Part shown: piece after piece, positions 21,039 to 32,828 of the stretch
Position numbering within the stretch: position 1 is the first letter of the stretch
Layout: every line of letters starts with the position of its first letter
Origin: Ophiosphaerella korrae
Lineage: Eukaryota; Ascomycota; Dothideomycetes; Pleosporales; Phaeosphaeriaceae
Length of the DNA stretch: 64,000 bases
Reading direction: 5' to 3'
NCBI GenBank assembly: GCA_028456385.1
Contig: JALNQF010000012.1
Span: forward strand, 62,001 to 126,000
Translations under genes and position numbers: made by a program
Notes under the pieces: generated by a model
Told to the model about the DNA's origin: nothing
The model's input: the letters and a program-made list of their open reading frames with translations, nothing else
Database searches by the model: none

Positions 21039-22764
21039 GTGATGAATTGTGACAGATGACTGCATCATGCGGTGCGATGGGGCGACGGGAACAGCGGAAG
21101 GCAGCCCAAAAAAAAAGCAACGATTAGCATCAAAGTTCAAGTGCGCAACTCGAGGTCAAGTGACAGGTATATCCTCTGGTTAGTATTGACGTCACTGAGG
21201 GACATCGTAAGCTTGTTCCAGCCTTTTGTGGCAAAGACTCACGGTTCGGAGAAAGGGATTCGCCTTGAGGGCTTTGCTTATGGTCGTTACGTTGCTAGTA
21301 CTTGATGATATAGACTAAAATTACGAAATTTCGTGAATCTTAAATATACCATGATATCAACTATTGATCTAATAAGAAAATCCCTTTCCAATTATAAAAA
21401 ATTACGTCCATACACGAAGTCCCGCAGTGTTGAGGTCAAAGTTGTCCATCCGTGCTTGCTAATGCGGTGCTTCCAGTCGTGTTTTCGGGCTTTTGATCAA
21501 TCTTGTACCAAAAACAAAACATGAATCCAGGCAGTGAAGATCAAGAGCTAAATATCGGTCATTCAAGAAATTGATAATCTTCCATACGCCCTTCGTCAGT
21601 GCGCTTATTGACGCATGACCCTGCCTCCCGCGCCTGGCTGCACTGCAACTCTTGGCGCCAACGACAGCACACTGTGTGGCTGTGATGTCCAGGCACAGCC
21701 TTTCCTACCTGCCGCTGTTCGAAGAGGCTTTGCTCTATGCACCGTATCCTTCAACGCTAACCCAAAAAAAAAGTGCGCAAAAGCGTTCTTCAAGCATCCA
21801 CTTATTACTGTTCGAGAAAATGGGTCCATCGTTCAGTACACAACTGTCAATTTTGTTCTCATATTGGACGTTTGGATAGACATGAATTCATATTGGTGTA
21901 TTCTCGGTCAGGTTGCGCAGATTCAAGTGACTTCATCTTCTGCTGTGCTGAAGGCAAATTGCTGTATCGCAAGCCTGAAGTCTTCTCACCAGCGCTAGAG
22001 ATTGTAGTGCAACCTGATCTCATGATCAGCATAAGATGGACCCTTTTGGATAAGTGTGAAGTGAAATAGGGCGGACTGGGCTGTGCTATGCCCTTCACCC
22101 ATTGACAATGTCTGGGGATAGCGAATAAGTAGATAGGTGACGAATCATACTTCATCCTTGTTATGGTTATCTATGCCCCTGCGAACTTTACGAAGACCGG
22201 CCCGGACAATGGTGGTTCGGTACGCAGGACCCGATTGGACAACGCACATAATACATGACTGCGCCTCTGCTGTCCCTGTATTTTCAACACGCCTGCAGGC
22301 AGTCTTTCCCACCGTTGGGGAGAATTACTTCAGGTTGAGCAGTGGACCAGGGTCGGAAAACGCCACTGGAAGCGATACACTTTCAGCTCAGCATGCTTGA
22401 CAGCTGAAGGATCTCAAATTGGACGATTAGTGGGCTAGAAATTTTTGTGCATCCACCCTTGGTGTCATGCAGCGTTAAGGGGTCAGCGAATGAGAGCTAC
22501 GTCGGCAACTTCTGCCCCAGCTTTGCAAGTGCTGCCTGATCGCCACACCCACTCCAGTATTTTCCTGCCCGGATAAAACAATTGGTAACGACAGGTTGAA
22601 AACGGCTGAGAAAGAAATGATTCATTATACCTCGTTAATTCATGCTATAAACCCGCTGAGAAGTGCTGGTCGCTCAACCAGAAACTGAAATGTATTGGAA
22701 TGTTAGGTGTGTGAAAAGTAAACAGTTTGAGAAATAACGGAGACAAAATGATTGGTTCTATGGA
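21039..22764. other. Intergenic, 1.7 kb, no supported gene
   Basis: Overlapping ORFs of 60-127 codons on both strands around 21.6-22.2 kb show no recognisable motif. A single copy of the inverted-repeat terminus seen at 9.6-10.2 kb is present at 21639-21668 (see separate entry). Confidence 0.5.
21639..21668 (+). repeat. Solo copy of the MITE terminal motif
   Basis: TGCACTGCAACTCTTGGCGC followed by CAACGACAGC matches the terminus shared by the elements at 9.64-9.88 and 10.04-10.20 kb (GCACTGCAA, then CTTAGCGTCAACGAGCAG). I did not find an inverted partner within a few hundred bases, so it may be a remnant. Confidence 0.4.
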
Positions 22765-25700
22765 TCACCCACTTTTCACAAGATTGGCCCTTTCGAGTTT
22801 TCTGTCTTGCAGTTTCTTCATATCCTGAGAACCTTAGTGTTAGTAGAAAGATAAGTTGGCGCCTTGATCTTACCTGTTCCACAGTCCCATCGACGACATA
22901 TCGAGTAACAAGCACAGGCTGTTTCTGCCCCAGACGTAAGGCACGAGCGATGGCTTGATTCTCGACAGAAGGGTTCCATTGGGGCTCAACAATGAAGACT
23001 CGATTGGCAGTTGCAAGATTAAGGCTTTTCAATCATTAGCACACTTTATATAATGTATCGTAGTTGCTTACCCTACAGCACCAGTACCTGTGGTCATGAT
23101 AAGTACTCGTAGATACGGGCTTCTTGCAAAATCTTCGAGAATTCTTTCCCTCTTACTAGTAGGGCATTCGCCATCAATGCGTTGGAATTGTTGCGAATCA
23201 AGACCAGCATGGATAAGGTAATGCTGGATAAGGTCTAATGTTCTCGTCCAACAAGTGAAAATTATACTACACGACTTAGCCGCATTCAATGTGATTATAC
23301 CATAATTTTTTTACCTCTTTGTTACCCAGACATTGTACATGACATCAGCCATGAGAGTGTCCATCTTTGATGACCGTCCCTCAGCGCGGAAGTACATGTC
23401 TTCTTGTGACGAGTGCTTCGAGCGATGGCTATTTGTAGAAGCATGCCAAAGGGAAGAACAAAGTGGACATTTTGTCGGCCGATTTTCCTCACCTTTCTGC
23501 ATACTCTCTTCCACACATTCAGAGCATAGCACGTGAATACACCCTTCGTATTGTTGGAAGCTGGACCCAGTACCAAACAGTGGCATAGTCTGTCGGCACA
23601 CAGAGCAGGTCTTCTCTCCCTGCCTGCCGAGAGAAGCCTCTACAGCCTCTCTCTCGTCCAGTAAGTGTAGTTTGCGTCGGTTCCAAGAGAATGATTGCTG
23701 CCAAGTTCCGTGATTACATATGATTCTAAGTTGGAGCTGCACTTGAAACATCCCTAACGTGCTCTTTTGATCAAAAACGCCATTTTGATATCGGACTGTG
23801 CGAAACATGGTCTTATGGGTCTGATCATACTGGTTTCGTTCCTCAGGAGACAAAGTGATTACACGAACTGTACTTTGCTGATCTGGAAGATGAAGCAAAT
23901 CCTTCGTACGACGAAGGCATAGTGAGTCGAGTAGACGTGTAAATCGTTCGATTGCAAGCTTTCTGCGTTTGCTTCCTTCATCGAAAGGAAGAGCAATGAA
24001 CTTCCGAAACGTTGCTAGGCTGTGAAAAGGATCTATTCGGAGGAAAGCCAAGAGGGAACCGATGTCTTCAAGCCGATTTTGAATCGGTGTACCGGTGAGG
24101 CACCAGCGTGACTTTGCTATGATTGTTGCCACAGTTCGATAGAGGCCGGTGGACTGCCGTCGAATGATATGAGCTATTCAAGAGTCAGGCAATGGCTTCT
24201 ACCAAGAGAATAAAAAATTTGTACCTTCATCGAGTACTAGTCTATACCATTCAATATCGTTCATAGGGTTTTGTGATTTCGCCGCATCAGCAGCAAGTGT
24301 GTGATACGTGGTAATTACAATATCAGCATCGCACAGTTTGGCAAGGGAGCGCTCACGAGATTGACCGTGATATTTGATCATTGTTAATACATCAAGAGTA
24401 GCGGCATCAAAGTGTCTATCAAAGTTAGTGTTGATCTAGCATGCTAAGTATAGTAAAGTATAGTAACTTACAGTTTGAGCTCCTGAAACCATTCATTGAT
24501 CATTACTATACCATATAGTTAGTTATTCGAATACCATTCCTGGTGAAAGAGGTTTACTACAGTCTGAGGAGGCTACGATCAATGTTGCGCTTGACCGTGG
24601 TCTTGACTTCCAGCTTTCCGATGAGGTTGTATCAGTTTGTGCGGCCCAGTGGTGGGCAGCTTCAAGCGTTCGCAGGATGAGGGCAAGTACTGATAGCGAT
24701 TTGCCCATACCCATCTAAGTGGTTCGATCCTTGAATCAGTTTTTGTTTCAAGTAGATGTTTTCTATTTTATCAGGATTGGTACCTCATCAGCAAGTATTC
24801 CACCGCCGGTTTCTTCAGGTGGCTCAAGTCTACCTGTGTACTTTTAGCTTGTATTATATTATGTGACAAGTATATTTTGACTTACATATAGAATTTGTAA
24901 CAGCATGTCGGTAGCTATTTGAAAGGATAAGAACTTGATCTGTACAGTTCAATGTCACTAACATACCATGGTTGGCCATCTACTTCTGTCGATTGCCACA
25001 GGCGATAGGCATCTTGTATTGGCCCGTTTTCCCGCTGTGTCATGAATTCAAGGGCGATTTTTTGATGACTGCGAATATCAGTATCAGCAGCAACAGTGTT
25101 GCGAGGGCTACTTACGGTAGGAGAGACGTCTTCAATCGCTCGTCTCCCTCTAGGCCTCGTAAATTTTTATCGCGTGTGAGTGACGAATACACATTGACAA
25201 TAGTTTCTGCCAGCAAGTTCTCATTGGTTTTGTCTACCGGGCCTTTTTCTGTATCTATGATAGCATCTGGTAACGAATGTTGATAATCGGCGAGCTTCAA
25301 CACGTGCGGGTTATCATACTCTGCGCCATCTCGGACATGGTCAGGGTCTTGCAGAAAAATCTTCTGCTGGGAGAACTCTTGGCCTATACTTTTTGCGATT
25401 TTCCGCGGACCATAAACGCTGATTTGTACACGAACAATAGCGTCTTTTTCCTTTGTAGCCCTGGAAATTGTCTGACGAATTGCTAGTACTGGAGCAAATA
25501 CTTCAAAATTAAGGGTGTATTGCTGCTCGGTAATGTTGTTGAGTGCCTTGTCCAACGACGCATTTACTTCGCCCATAACCATTCCGTCCGCAAACGTGAT
25601 GAGAAACTGGGTTTCGGACTTCGTCACGTACATGAGCGTGTGTCCTTGAATAGGACTTGTTTCGCTCGTACTTAGCTTCTTATCAAGCTCAGCCATGTTG

Positions 25701-26260
25701 CCGCAAAGCTTGACTGCTACGCGAAAGACCTGGAGTTGGTTAGAATCAATTGTAATATTTGACGATGATTAGATGTGTAGACAAAGAACATGCAGCTCTA
25801 AGGGCCAATATCAGAGCGTAGCGCACGTGTATTTGGACCTGGAAAGATTTGGTCGATTTGCCTACCGTTCCATAACAGATGTACACTTCCTCGATAGGAC
25901 AAGGTATTTCTAGGCTGGGCAGTGATACGCTGCCCGTTGCCCACAATTCAATTTGTTCCTGAGTATCTCGTAGTGACTCTGAATCGAGATTGAACGTATG
26001 ATAGCTCTGGTCTATTCCATCTGGTAAGGGTTCTGATCCAAAAATGTCACCAGTAAACTGGTCCCAACTTTGGAGTGGGAGCGACGGAATCGCTCTAACG
26101 CGGCCTCAATGTCAGAACTCAAATGCGCAAAACCAGCTTATCGCTGAACTTACTCCTCCAAGAACCCATTTTCGTCCCAACCCAGGATCGGCTGGTGTAT
26201 AGGGACTGCCTCATTATCATTATCGTGGTTAAGGATATGCTTTAGGGAAGGTGTAGCCAT
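22765..26260 (-). CDS. SNF2-family ATPase with RING finger (Rad5/HLTF-like)
   Basis: Thirteen exons: 26260-26154, 26094-25866, 25729-25116, 25068-24967, 24914-24886, 24833-24784, 24714-24561, 24505-24472, 24415-24225, 24173-23315, 23266-23072, 23024-22874 and 22824-22765, giving 924 residues with every junction in phase. The SNF2 core has GGGILADEMGMGKS (Walker A about 378-383), the DEAH box at 502-505 and CLTGTPIQNRLEDIG. A C3HC4 RING with Cys693, 696, 715, His717, Cys720, 723, 739, 742 is inserted before helicase C (DGECPTSKRERILEDF, LNLATANRVFIVEPQWNPSV, QAIARALRLGQ). This layout is that of Rad5/HLTF-like DNA translocase-ubiquitin ligases, but no HIRAN domain is seen and the N-terminal 370 residues are unrelated to Rad5. 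It may belong to a fungus-expanded accessory group. Divergent from the NACHT gene, 491 bp apart. Confidence 0.9.
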
Positions 26261-26751
26261 GACGGTCTGGGTCGGACGGGTAGGCTCCTAGCGCCTTGGC
26301 AGGGGACGACAACACAGTTTTGCGCTTGACTAGTGCGTGAATGTCAACGAAGCCGAGTTAATGTGCTGTCGAGGTCTTGTGTTTTTAACTGAAGAATGTT
26401 GCTGCAGCACCTGATCGTGATAATGCTTGCCACCCTGTATGTCGGGCGCTTACGGACAGCCAATACTCGAGGCTGTGCCTGTGGCGCTTCCCATGCTCTA
26501 GCGTTTTTCAGCCTTGCTCCGCCTGCCCTTTTTCCGTTGCTGCGCATCCCTGGTTGCCTTCTGTTGCCTTCTTTTTTCTTGCGGCTACAACTACCTGGTT
26601 CGTTCTGAGTACCCCGTCTACCTCACTCTTATCCCGAAATATAACTATAACTCGGAAGTCGCGGTCCTCGGACAGCTAGATCTATGTCTCTCGTGGCGCG
26701 AGGCTACAAGTCTCATTTTGATTCAATGCCATTACACCAGAGATACTAAAG
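26261..26751. promoter_or_regulatory. Shared divergent intergenic region, SNF2-RING and NACHT genes
   Basis: 491 bp between the two proposed start codons on opposite strands. Both promoters must lie here unless one extends into the neighbouring gene. I recognise no specific binding site. Confidence 0.4.
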
Positions 26752-29700
26752 ATGTCTATGGTCGAAATCATGGACACTCCACCTACGACCCAGTCCACTA
26801 GTCGCTCTTCTACCGGCGTGTTTTCTCAGCAATCAACTTTAGTCCCAAACCAGGCTCCAAGCGAGGCGTTGAAGAAAGCCATCGATACTTTTGTCCGACG
26901 GCTTTCTGGAGATGAGTTGGCTAAATTCAAGAGCACTACTTTCGAGAGTTTACGCGATGAGTTGAATTTATTACAACAGCAACAAGCCGCCAAGAAGGAT
27001 ATGATGAACCTCACGCGCATACAAGCTTTTCTTGAGGGGATGCAGCAACTGACCAAAACTATTGAAGTTTTCCTCAATGCTTCAAACTTTGTTGCTTATG
27101 TTTGGGGCCCAGTGAAATTTCTACTCTTAGTATGCGTACTATCACCGCCTGCCGCCTTCATACTGACGATGGGTAACAGACAGCTAGTGTGTTTGTCGAC
27201 ACGTTTGATACTTTACTAGATGCCTATGAGCAGATCGGAGAACAACTTCCACTTCTATCTGAATATGAATCACTATTCAACGATAATGAGCATCTAGTAG
27301 AGGCTCTACAGTGGATCTTCATTGATATCCTAACCTTTCATCAGCATGCTATTCGATTCTTTCAGGGCAAGAGTAAGTGAGTATACCATTAATTTGGCGA
27401 AGCTAATTTGGTCTATGAAGAACTAAGGCACATCTTTCGAGCGATGTGGAAAAGCTATGACACAGAATTCCAGGGCATTATTTCGAGCCTTCGACGGCAT
27501 AAAGAGTTGGTGGAACGTCGTGCGAGTGTTGCACAATACCGCAAATATCGTGAGGATATGGCAGAACTCAAAGCGAGGCTGGAACAGCAAGTACAAGAAG
27601 AGAAACTGAAGAAATTAGTAACTGTTCGAGAATGGTTGGCAGCGGATCAACGAGCAGATCAAGATCACTCGGGGTACCAACGCACCCGAAACAATTACTC
27701 GACGACTGCGAAATGGATTCTCAAGCATGAACATGTTGAGCATTGGATAGAGGCTGACCCGCCAGCAACACCTTGTATGTTCCATTCTCTATCAAAATCA
27801 TGCTTAGCCTTACTAACATCCTTCACAGTATTATGGATGCACGGCATTCCAGGCGCAGGTACTGACTTTTGCTCCTTTTTTTCCAGTATGACACTTACAT
27901 TATTCAGGAAAAACCATTCTTGCTTCTGCGATTATCGACAAGTGCAAAGACAAGATCGGATTCTTGACTAGTTACTTCTACTGCCATGACGGCGATCAGA
28001 GCAGTAACTCGGCCATCAGTATATTGAAAGGACTTGCCGACCAGCTCCTAGAACAGTATCAAGACCTGTTGCTTCCTTCGTTCCACACGCGACGCACTTC
28101 AAGTGGCGATGCGTCTCTTCGTTCACTTCACCAAGCAAAGAAGCTTTTGGAAGATTGTTGCTCCATCGTTCCGAAATTATTTATTGTTGTTGATGGGCTA
28201 GACGAGTGCGACCCTATTGATAGAAAGGAAACTCTCGATACCTTGACAACCCTTGTAGGGGAATGCAATGTTCTCGAACCAGGCAAGCTTCGCATTCTTG
28301 TCGTCAGTCAGAACTATCCGGATATCCACCGGGCGTTCCATACAGCTGGAACCACTAAATTGGCGCCGAAGATTATTCCAATCTCAGAATTTGACGTGGA
28401 AAATGACATCAAAACATACGTTAGAATCTGGGTGGACAAGATTGCTGCCAGGAACACATCCAATGAGAACCCTTTCAGTGAGGATATGAAAGAGTATCTC
28501 CGTAATTTGACACTAGTTAATGCCAAAGGTAATTTACTAACTTCGATTCGGTATTCACTACTAAGGTCTATTTAGGGATGTTCCTTTATGCAAAATTAGT
28601 CTTAGAGAACTTGTTTGCGTTAAACACACGAAGACAAGTCATACATGATATCCAACACGAGAATTTCCCACGAGGTCTCAAAGAAGCGTAAGTCTTCTAG
28701 CTATTGCTCTACCAACCGCGGCGCGCCGCGATATCAACGCTACTTTGTTCTTATGACTTACAATTTACAAGTTATGAGCGAATAGTCAACCGTATCAAGA
28801 ATACATCCAACCCCCAAAGCTGGAACGATGCAAAAAAGCTACTTGGCTGGATGGTCTGCGCAAAACGACAGCTCACGTGGAAAGAAATCCAAGTTGCGTT
28901 ATCGATTGATATCGAAAACCAAACGATTGAATATGATGATAACCATATGCGAGCCCATGTTCATGATATATGTGGGTCTTTGGTATTCATGTCAGGCGAT
29001 CGTGTTAGCCTTGTCCATAGTACCGCCAAGACGTAAGTGTTGCCGTAGGCTGCCAGGGTAGATTCGCTTACCGCAATAGTTACATCACTAAGGTCACAAA
29101 GGATATTCATGAACCGTCAATCGAATGCGAGCTCGCTGTCCTGTGTCTTCAATACTTAACCTTTCCGTGTTTCACCTGCGGGGACGACGATCAAGAACAA
29201 GAACTTCGTCAGTATATGTTGGAAGGACACTTCGCCTTTCAGGACTATGCCGTGGCGAAATGGTTTCACCATGTGAATGCCTTTGTCAATAACGGAAAGA
29301 CACTTATGGATGACGCTAATAGCCTAGGGATCGATTTGAAAACGCATATGGACGCTCTATCATTTGCCCTCGATGAGTTCATGGGACGATACGACGAGGT
29401 GGATTGGGAGAGTGGGCTTGTGCAAGAATGTAAAAGCAAATGCAGTGCATTCGAGAAAGAGCCTTTTTACGAATCCCTTCTATTGCTTACCTCACACATA
29501 TACACGTTCCAGCAAAAGGGTTTTGAAGCACGGCATAAGATTAGCATCGAGAGTCTCGATGCTGCTCTGGAGCGTAATCGAAAGCTGCTAGAGGAATTCC
29601 CGACAAAGAAGCCCCTGGAACACGAAAAGACTGCATATCGTAAATTCTACGACGAGAAAAGAAGATACAAGTGCACGAAAATCACGTGCAGATATTTCTC

Positions 29701-30073
29701 GCAAGGCTTCACAGATATGAAGGCTAAGAAGCGGCACATCAATATCCATGATCGGCCTTACCAGTGTGAGGTATCAGATTGTCTTGGTGCAGAAGGCTTT
29801 GCGAACGAAAAGGATCTCAAAAATCACACCAGATCTTTCCATCCTGAGATGAGCGATCTCGCGGAAACGTTCAAATCATCAACTGTTAAGCGTGCCAAGG
29901 CCGACTTTGCGTGCATCTACTGTGGAAAGACGTTTACGCGGAAATTCCATCAGGAACATCACCAGAAGAGCCACAAAGGCATAAGAGAGCATGAGTGTCC
30001 GGAGTGTGGAAAAGCATTCACACGACTGAATGACTGCAAGAGGCACCAAAAGTTACACGAACGCGGGAGATGA
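26752..30073 (+). CDS. NACHT NLR-like protein with C-terminal C2H2 zinc fingers
   Basis: Eight exons: 26752-27129, 27180-27372, 27421-27774, 27829-27858, 27908-28528, 28576-28687, 28772-29032 and 29080-30073, giving 980 residues, all junctions in phase. An N-terminal helical region (about 35-290, with AYVWGPVKFLLL and IFRAMWKSYDTEF, as in many fungal NACHT proteins) precedes the NTPase. The Walker A motif LLWMHGIPGAGKT is at 309-321, split over exons 4 and 5. The Walker B is LFIVVDGLDECD (D414, D417, E418). A winged-helix part follows (WMVCAKRQLTWKEIQVAL, LVHSTAKTYI). Instead of ankyrin, WD or TPR repeats, the C terminus carries zinc-finger-like units: CTKITC with HINIH, CEVSDC with HTRSFH, CIYCGKTF with HQKSH, and CPECGKAF with HQKLH. 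Such STAND proteins are associated with self/non-self recognition and immunity in fungi; the ligand here is unknown. Confidence 0.9.
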
Positions 30074-30615
30074 TTTTGAACGTATTCGGCAGAGGGAGAA
30101 GAAAGTACATAGATGGGATCTTTCAATAATATTATTGATTCGCATATGATTTGATTCTTTTGTAACTAAATCTGATGATAATTTGCGATTCAGATTGGGT
30201 GTAGATCAAGTCTAACTACTCACTTGCGTTTCAATCATCTTGTGTGAGTAGCTTTGAAACTTGCTCGAAGAAGCTAGTTTCACTATTGAAGATAGGAGTA
30301 TAGTTGCACAAACCGCCTGCCCGCCACACCAGCTAATACGCGATGTCTCTTCACAGTGAAGAAAAAATACACGGCTCCGATATAGTCCTAGACGTTGCAG
30401 TGAAATTCTAGGGTTGTTGCCAAGAGCAAAGTTGCTAGTACTCCAATTTTCGAGTTCTTTAGCATACAACGACTGACGCTGCCACAAGGCGTAGTACGAG
30501 GGGTCAAGCTCACCAAGCTGAGTGATAGCGTTGAGTCAGAGTGGGGATGTGGAGTAGGAAGGAGAGGGGCGCTCCGTTACTAAATGAGATTGACCTAAAC
30601 TAGTGAGAATGGAGC
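30074..30615. other. Convergent 3' flanks, NACHT and tannase genes
   Basis: About 540 bp. A 91-codon minus-strand ORF (30212-30487) has no recognisable domain. Nothing else seen. Confidence 0.5.
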
Positions 30616-32226
30616 CTAAAGTGTGCCCCCCAAATGGCAAGTCCAGCTCTCGGCTCTTTTTGTGTCACCGACCCCATCCCACCGACTCACGTTCGGGTAC
30701 ACGCAATGCGTTCTCTGACTCTCCACAACGCCGCCCTGCAAATTGTCCCCCGCAAATTTCGTTCCTATCAAAGTGGTTGGCGCGCGCTTGTTTTCTACCC
30801 AGTCTATCATCGCCAATAAGATGTTGTTCTGAGAGTTATTGAACTGAGCTCCCGTTGGGGCATCTACGCCTGGTTGTCCAATTGACCACTGTCCGAGGCC
30901 AGATGAACAATGGCCCATCCCGGGGATATAGAAGAGGCGATAGAAATCATGCATCTCCTTCAAAGTCAGGCCCACAGCCTCTGCCGTCTTTTGAAAGGTG
31001 CGAGATGCCAAAGCGGAAGTCACAGTCACATCCGCGCGACCATGGTATGCAAGTAATTTTCCACCACGGGCGTGGAACGCAGATACATTGTGGGAAATGC
31101 CTCCTGCTGTGTTGATTCCACCGGGATTAAGATTTGTGGCGAAGTCCATATCAGCCGTGGTGAAATTGAGCGAGGAGAAGGTGGTAGTGTTGTAGACTGC
31201 GCCGCGCCAATAGTCATCGACCAGACCATATGTGAGTTGTGGAATAGTTATGCCATTAACGACTTTAGTATTAGCAGAAAATACCGATGTCGGTACACCG
31301 AGATCGAAAGAAGGGTAAACTATCTTTCCTGAGCCATCAGCAAGCGGTTGGTATATCTCTCGCACAGTGTTGACTTGGGCAGCGGTGAGGCAGAGTGAGG
31401 AGTTGAGAACATTCGTCCCGCATGCGAGAATAGAAGGATCGAAGCCGTGGAGAGTGGGATTGTCAATTATTCCATCCGTGACACCGTCCAGAGGATCCAA
31501 TAATGCAACTTGTGCAGCAACTATAGCCGACCATTGCGCTGCACTGACGTAACGTGGGGAATTAAGATCTGGCCAACCGAGCCGATGTGCGAGGACTGCC
31601 TTTGATGCGACGATGTGCAGCCAGTCTACAGCTGCAGCGCCCATCAGGATTCCGTCGAAGTCGTCAGGATAGAGGAGTGCCTCTTCATATCCCTGGCGAC
31701 CCCCAGTGCTGCACCCAGAGTAGTAGTTATAACTTGCGTTACGGCCATAGTATTTTGCGATAACCTGCTTCCCGGTTTCTGCTTCAACATGTATGGCGCG
31801 GTACCCGAAGTCGTTGATGTTCTCCGGCTTGTTGAGGAAGAAATCGTATCCTGACGCTCCATCGTGACCACCGTTTGTGCCAAAGGTTGCGAATCCAAAC
31901 TTTGCCCCATTTTGAAGATTTGTATAATCAATACAACCACCTGTACCACCATTCCCGGTTGCAAGGAAACGTCCATTCCATTCGTCGGGTAGCCATGCTT
32001 CGATCCGTGCTGCACTCGACGGACTTGTGGTAACATTCAGGACGACTCGGCAGAGATTTGATGTTGCTTTGGCTGAGTTGCCAGGCGAGATACTACAAGA
32101 AGGTACAAGACCTGGGAGGGGTATAGATGCGCCGCTGGCCAGATGTGTAGCATTCAAAATAGATACTCTTGGCAGGTTGCTAAGGCTGGTGCTTACTTGC
32201 TGGCAGGAAGCCAACCCGTACGCCAT
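30616..32226 (-). CDS. Tannase / feruloyl esterase family protein
   Basis: Alpha/beta-hydrolase of the tannase family, which cleaves ester bonds of gallate or feruloyl groups in plant material, normally secreted. The 536-residue frame shows the CS-D-HC active-site pattern: GCSTGGRQGY with nucleophile Ser173 next to Cys172, Asp399 in YHGRADVTV, and His439-Cys440 in IPGMGHCSS; the two Cys are expected to bond. Other family features are NGGTGGCIDY, FATFGTNGGHDG and DGILMGAAAVDW. From the first ATG the product begins MAYGLASCQQ, which is the usual start of the mature protein, so no signal peptide is encoded. The open frame continues upstream without ATG (through LLILESTAV-like sequence), so an unlocated first exon is possible. 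Substrate cannot be told from sequence. Confidence 0.88.
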   Translation of the reverse strand: MAYGLASCQQVSTSLSNLPRVSILNATHLASGASIPLPGLVPSCSISPGNSAKATSNLCRVVLNVTTSPSSAARIEAWLPDEWNGRFLATGNGGTGGCIDYTNLQNGAKFGFATFGTNGGHDGASGYDFFLNKPENINDFGYRAIHVEAETGKQVIAKYYGRNASYNYYSGCSTGGRQGYEEALLYPDDFDGILMGAAAVDWLHIVASKAVLAHRLGWPDLNSPRYVSAAQWSAIVAAQVALLDPLDGVTDGIIDNPTLHGFDPSILACGTNVLNSSLCLTAAQVNTVREIYQPLADGSGKIVYPSFDLGVPTSVFSANTKVVNGITIPQLTYGLVDDYWRGAVYNTTTFSSLNFTTADMDFATNLNPGGINTAGGISHNVSAFHARGGKLLAYHGRADVTVTSALASRTFQKTAEAVGLTLKEMHDFYRLFYIPGMGHCSSGLGQWSIGQPGVDAPTGAQFNNSQNNILLAMIDWVENKRAPTTLIGTKFAGDNLQGGVVESQRTHCVYPNVSRWDGVGDTKRAESWTCHLGGTL

Positions 32227-32828
32227 GTCGGATTGCTTGTGTGGCTGGAAGTTCACTGCAGTACTTTCGAGGATTAGTAGCTGTGGCCAACTTTATTCAT
32301 TTATCCACTATTTGTACGCTAATCAGCCTACTAACAACCCGAGGTCTATAGTGTGGGGCGTGTGGAGAATTATATTAGAGAAATACCGGTTCTAAACATC
32401 CGTACAATAGTCTTTACCACTACCTGCCTAGGAAGGAAATGGTGCCGGTAGAATCTCGGTTGTGTGTGCAGCTAGTCAGGGCAGGGCTCTCAGTCAACCA
32501 CAACCGGAAAAGTAAGACGTTGACCACTTAAGACTAGGAGCCAGAAGACAGGTACGTAAGCTACCTAGAACCTTTTTCCAGGGAATACATAGGTATAGCT
32601 AAAGTAATCGAAGATTTCTAGTCACATAATTGAGTAGTATGTTATTTATTGTATGTATGCATCAAGTATTCACTCAGGGAAAGCAATTTTCTCACTTTTT
32701 CAGTCAACCGACAGCTGGGTTCACGTGGTGGTGACGTCAAACACCACAAAAATTTGAGGTCGAACCTCATACTTCAATACGAGATTGTCGTTCATAAATT
32801 TGATGCCTATTAAGTGCTCTAGCTCTTA
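32227..32828. other. Intergenic upstream of the tannase-family gene
   Basis: About 600 bp between the tannase-family start and the stop of the giant DUF3638 gene, both on the minus strand. A missing signal-peptide exon for the esterase would lie here. No other feature seen. Confidence 0.45.
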
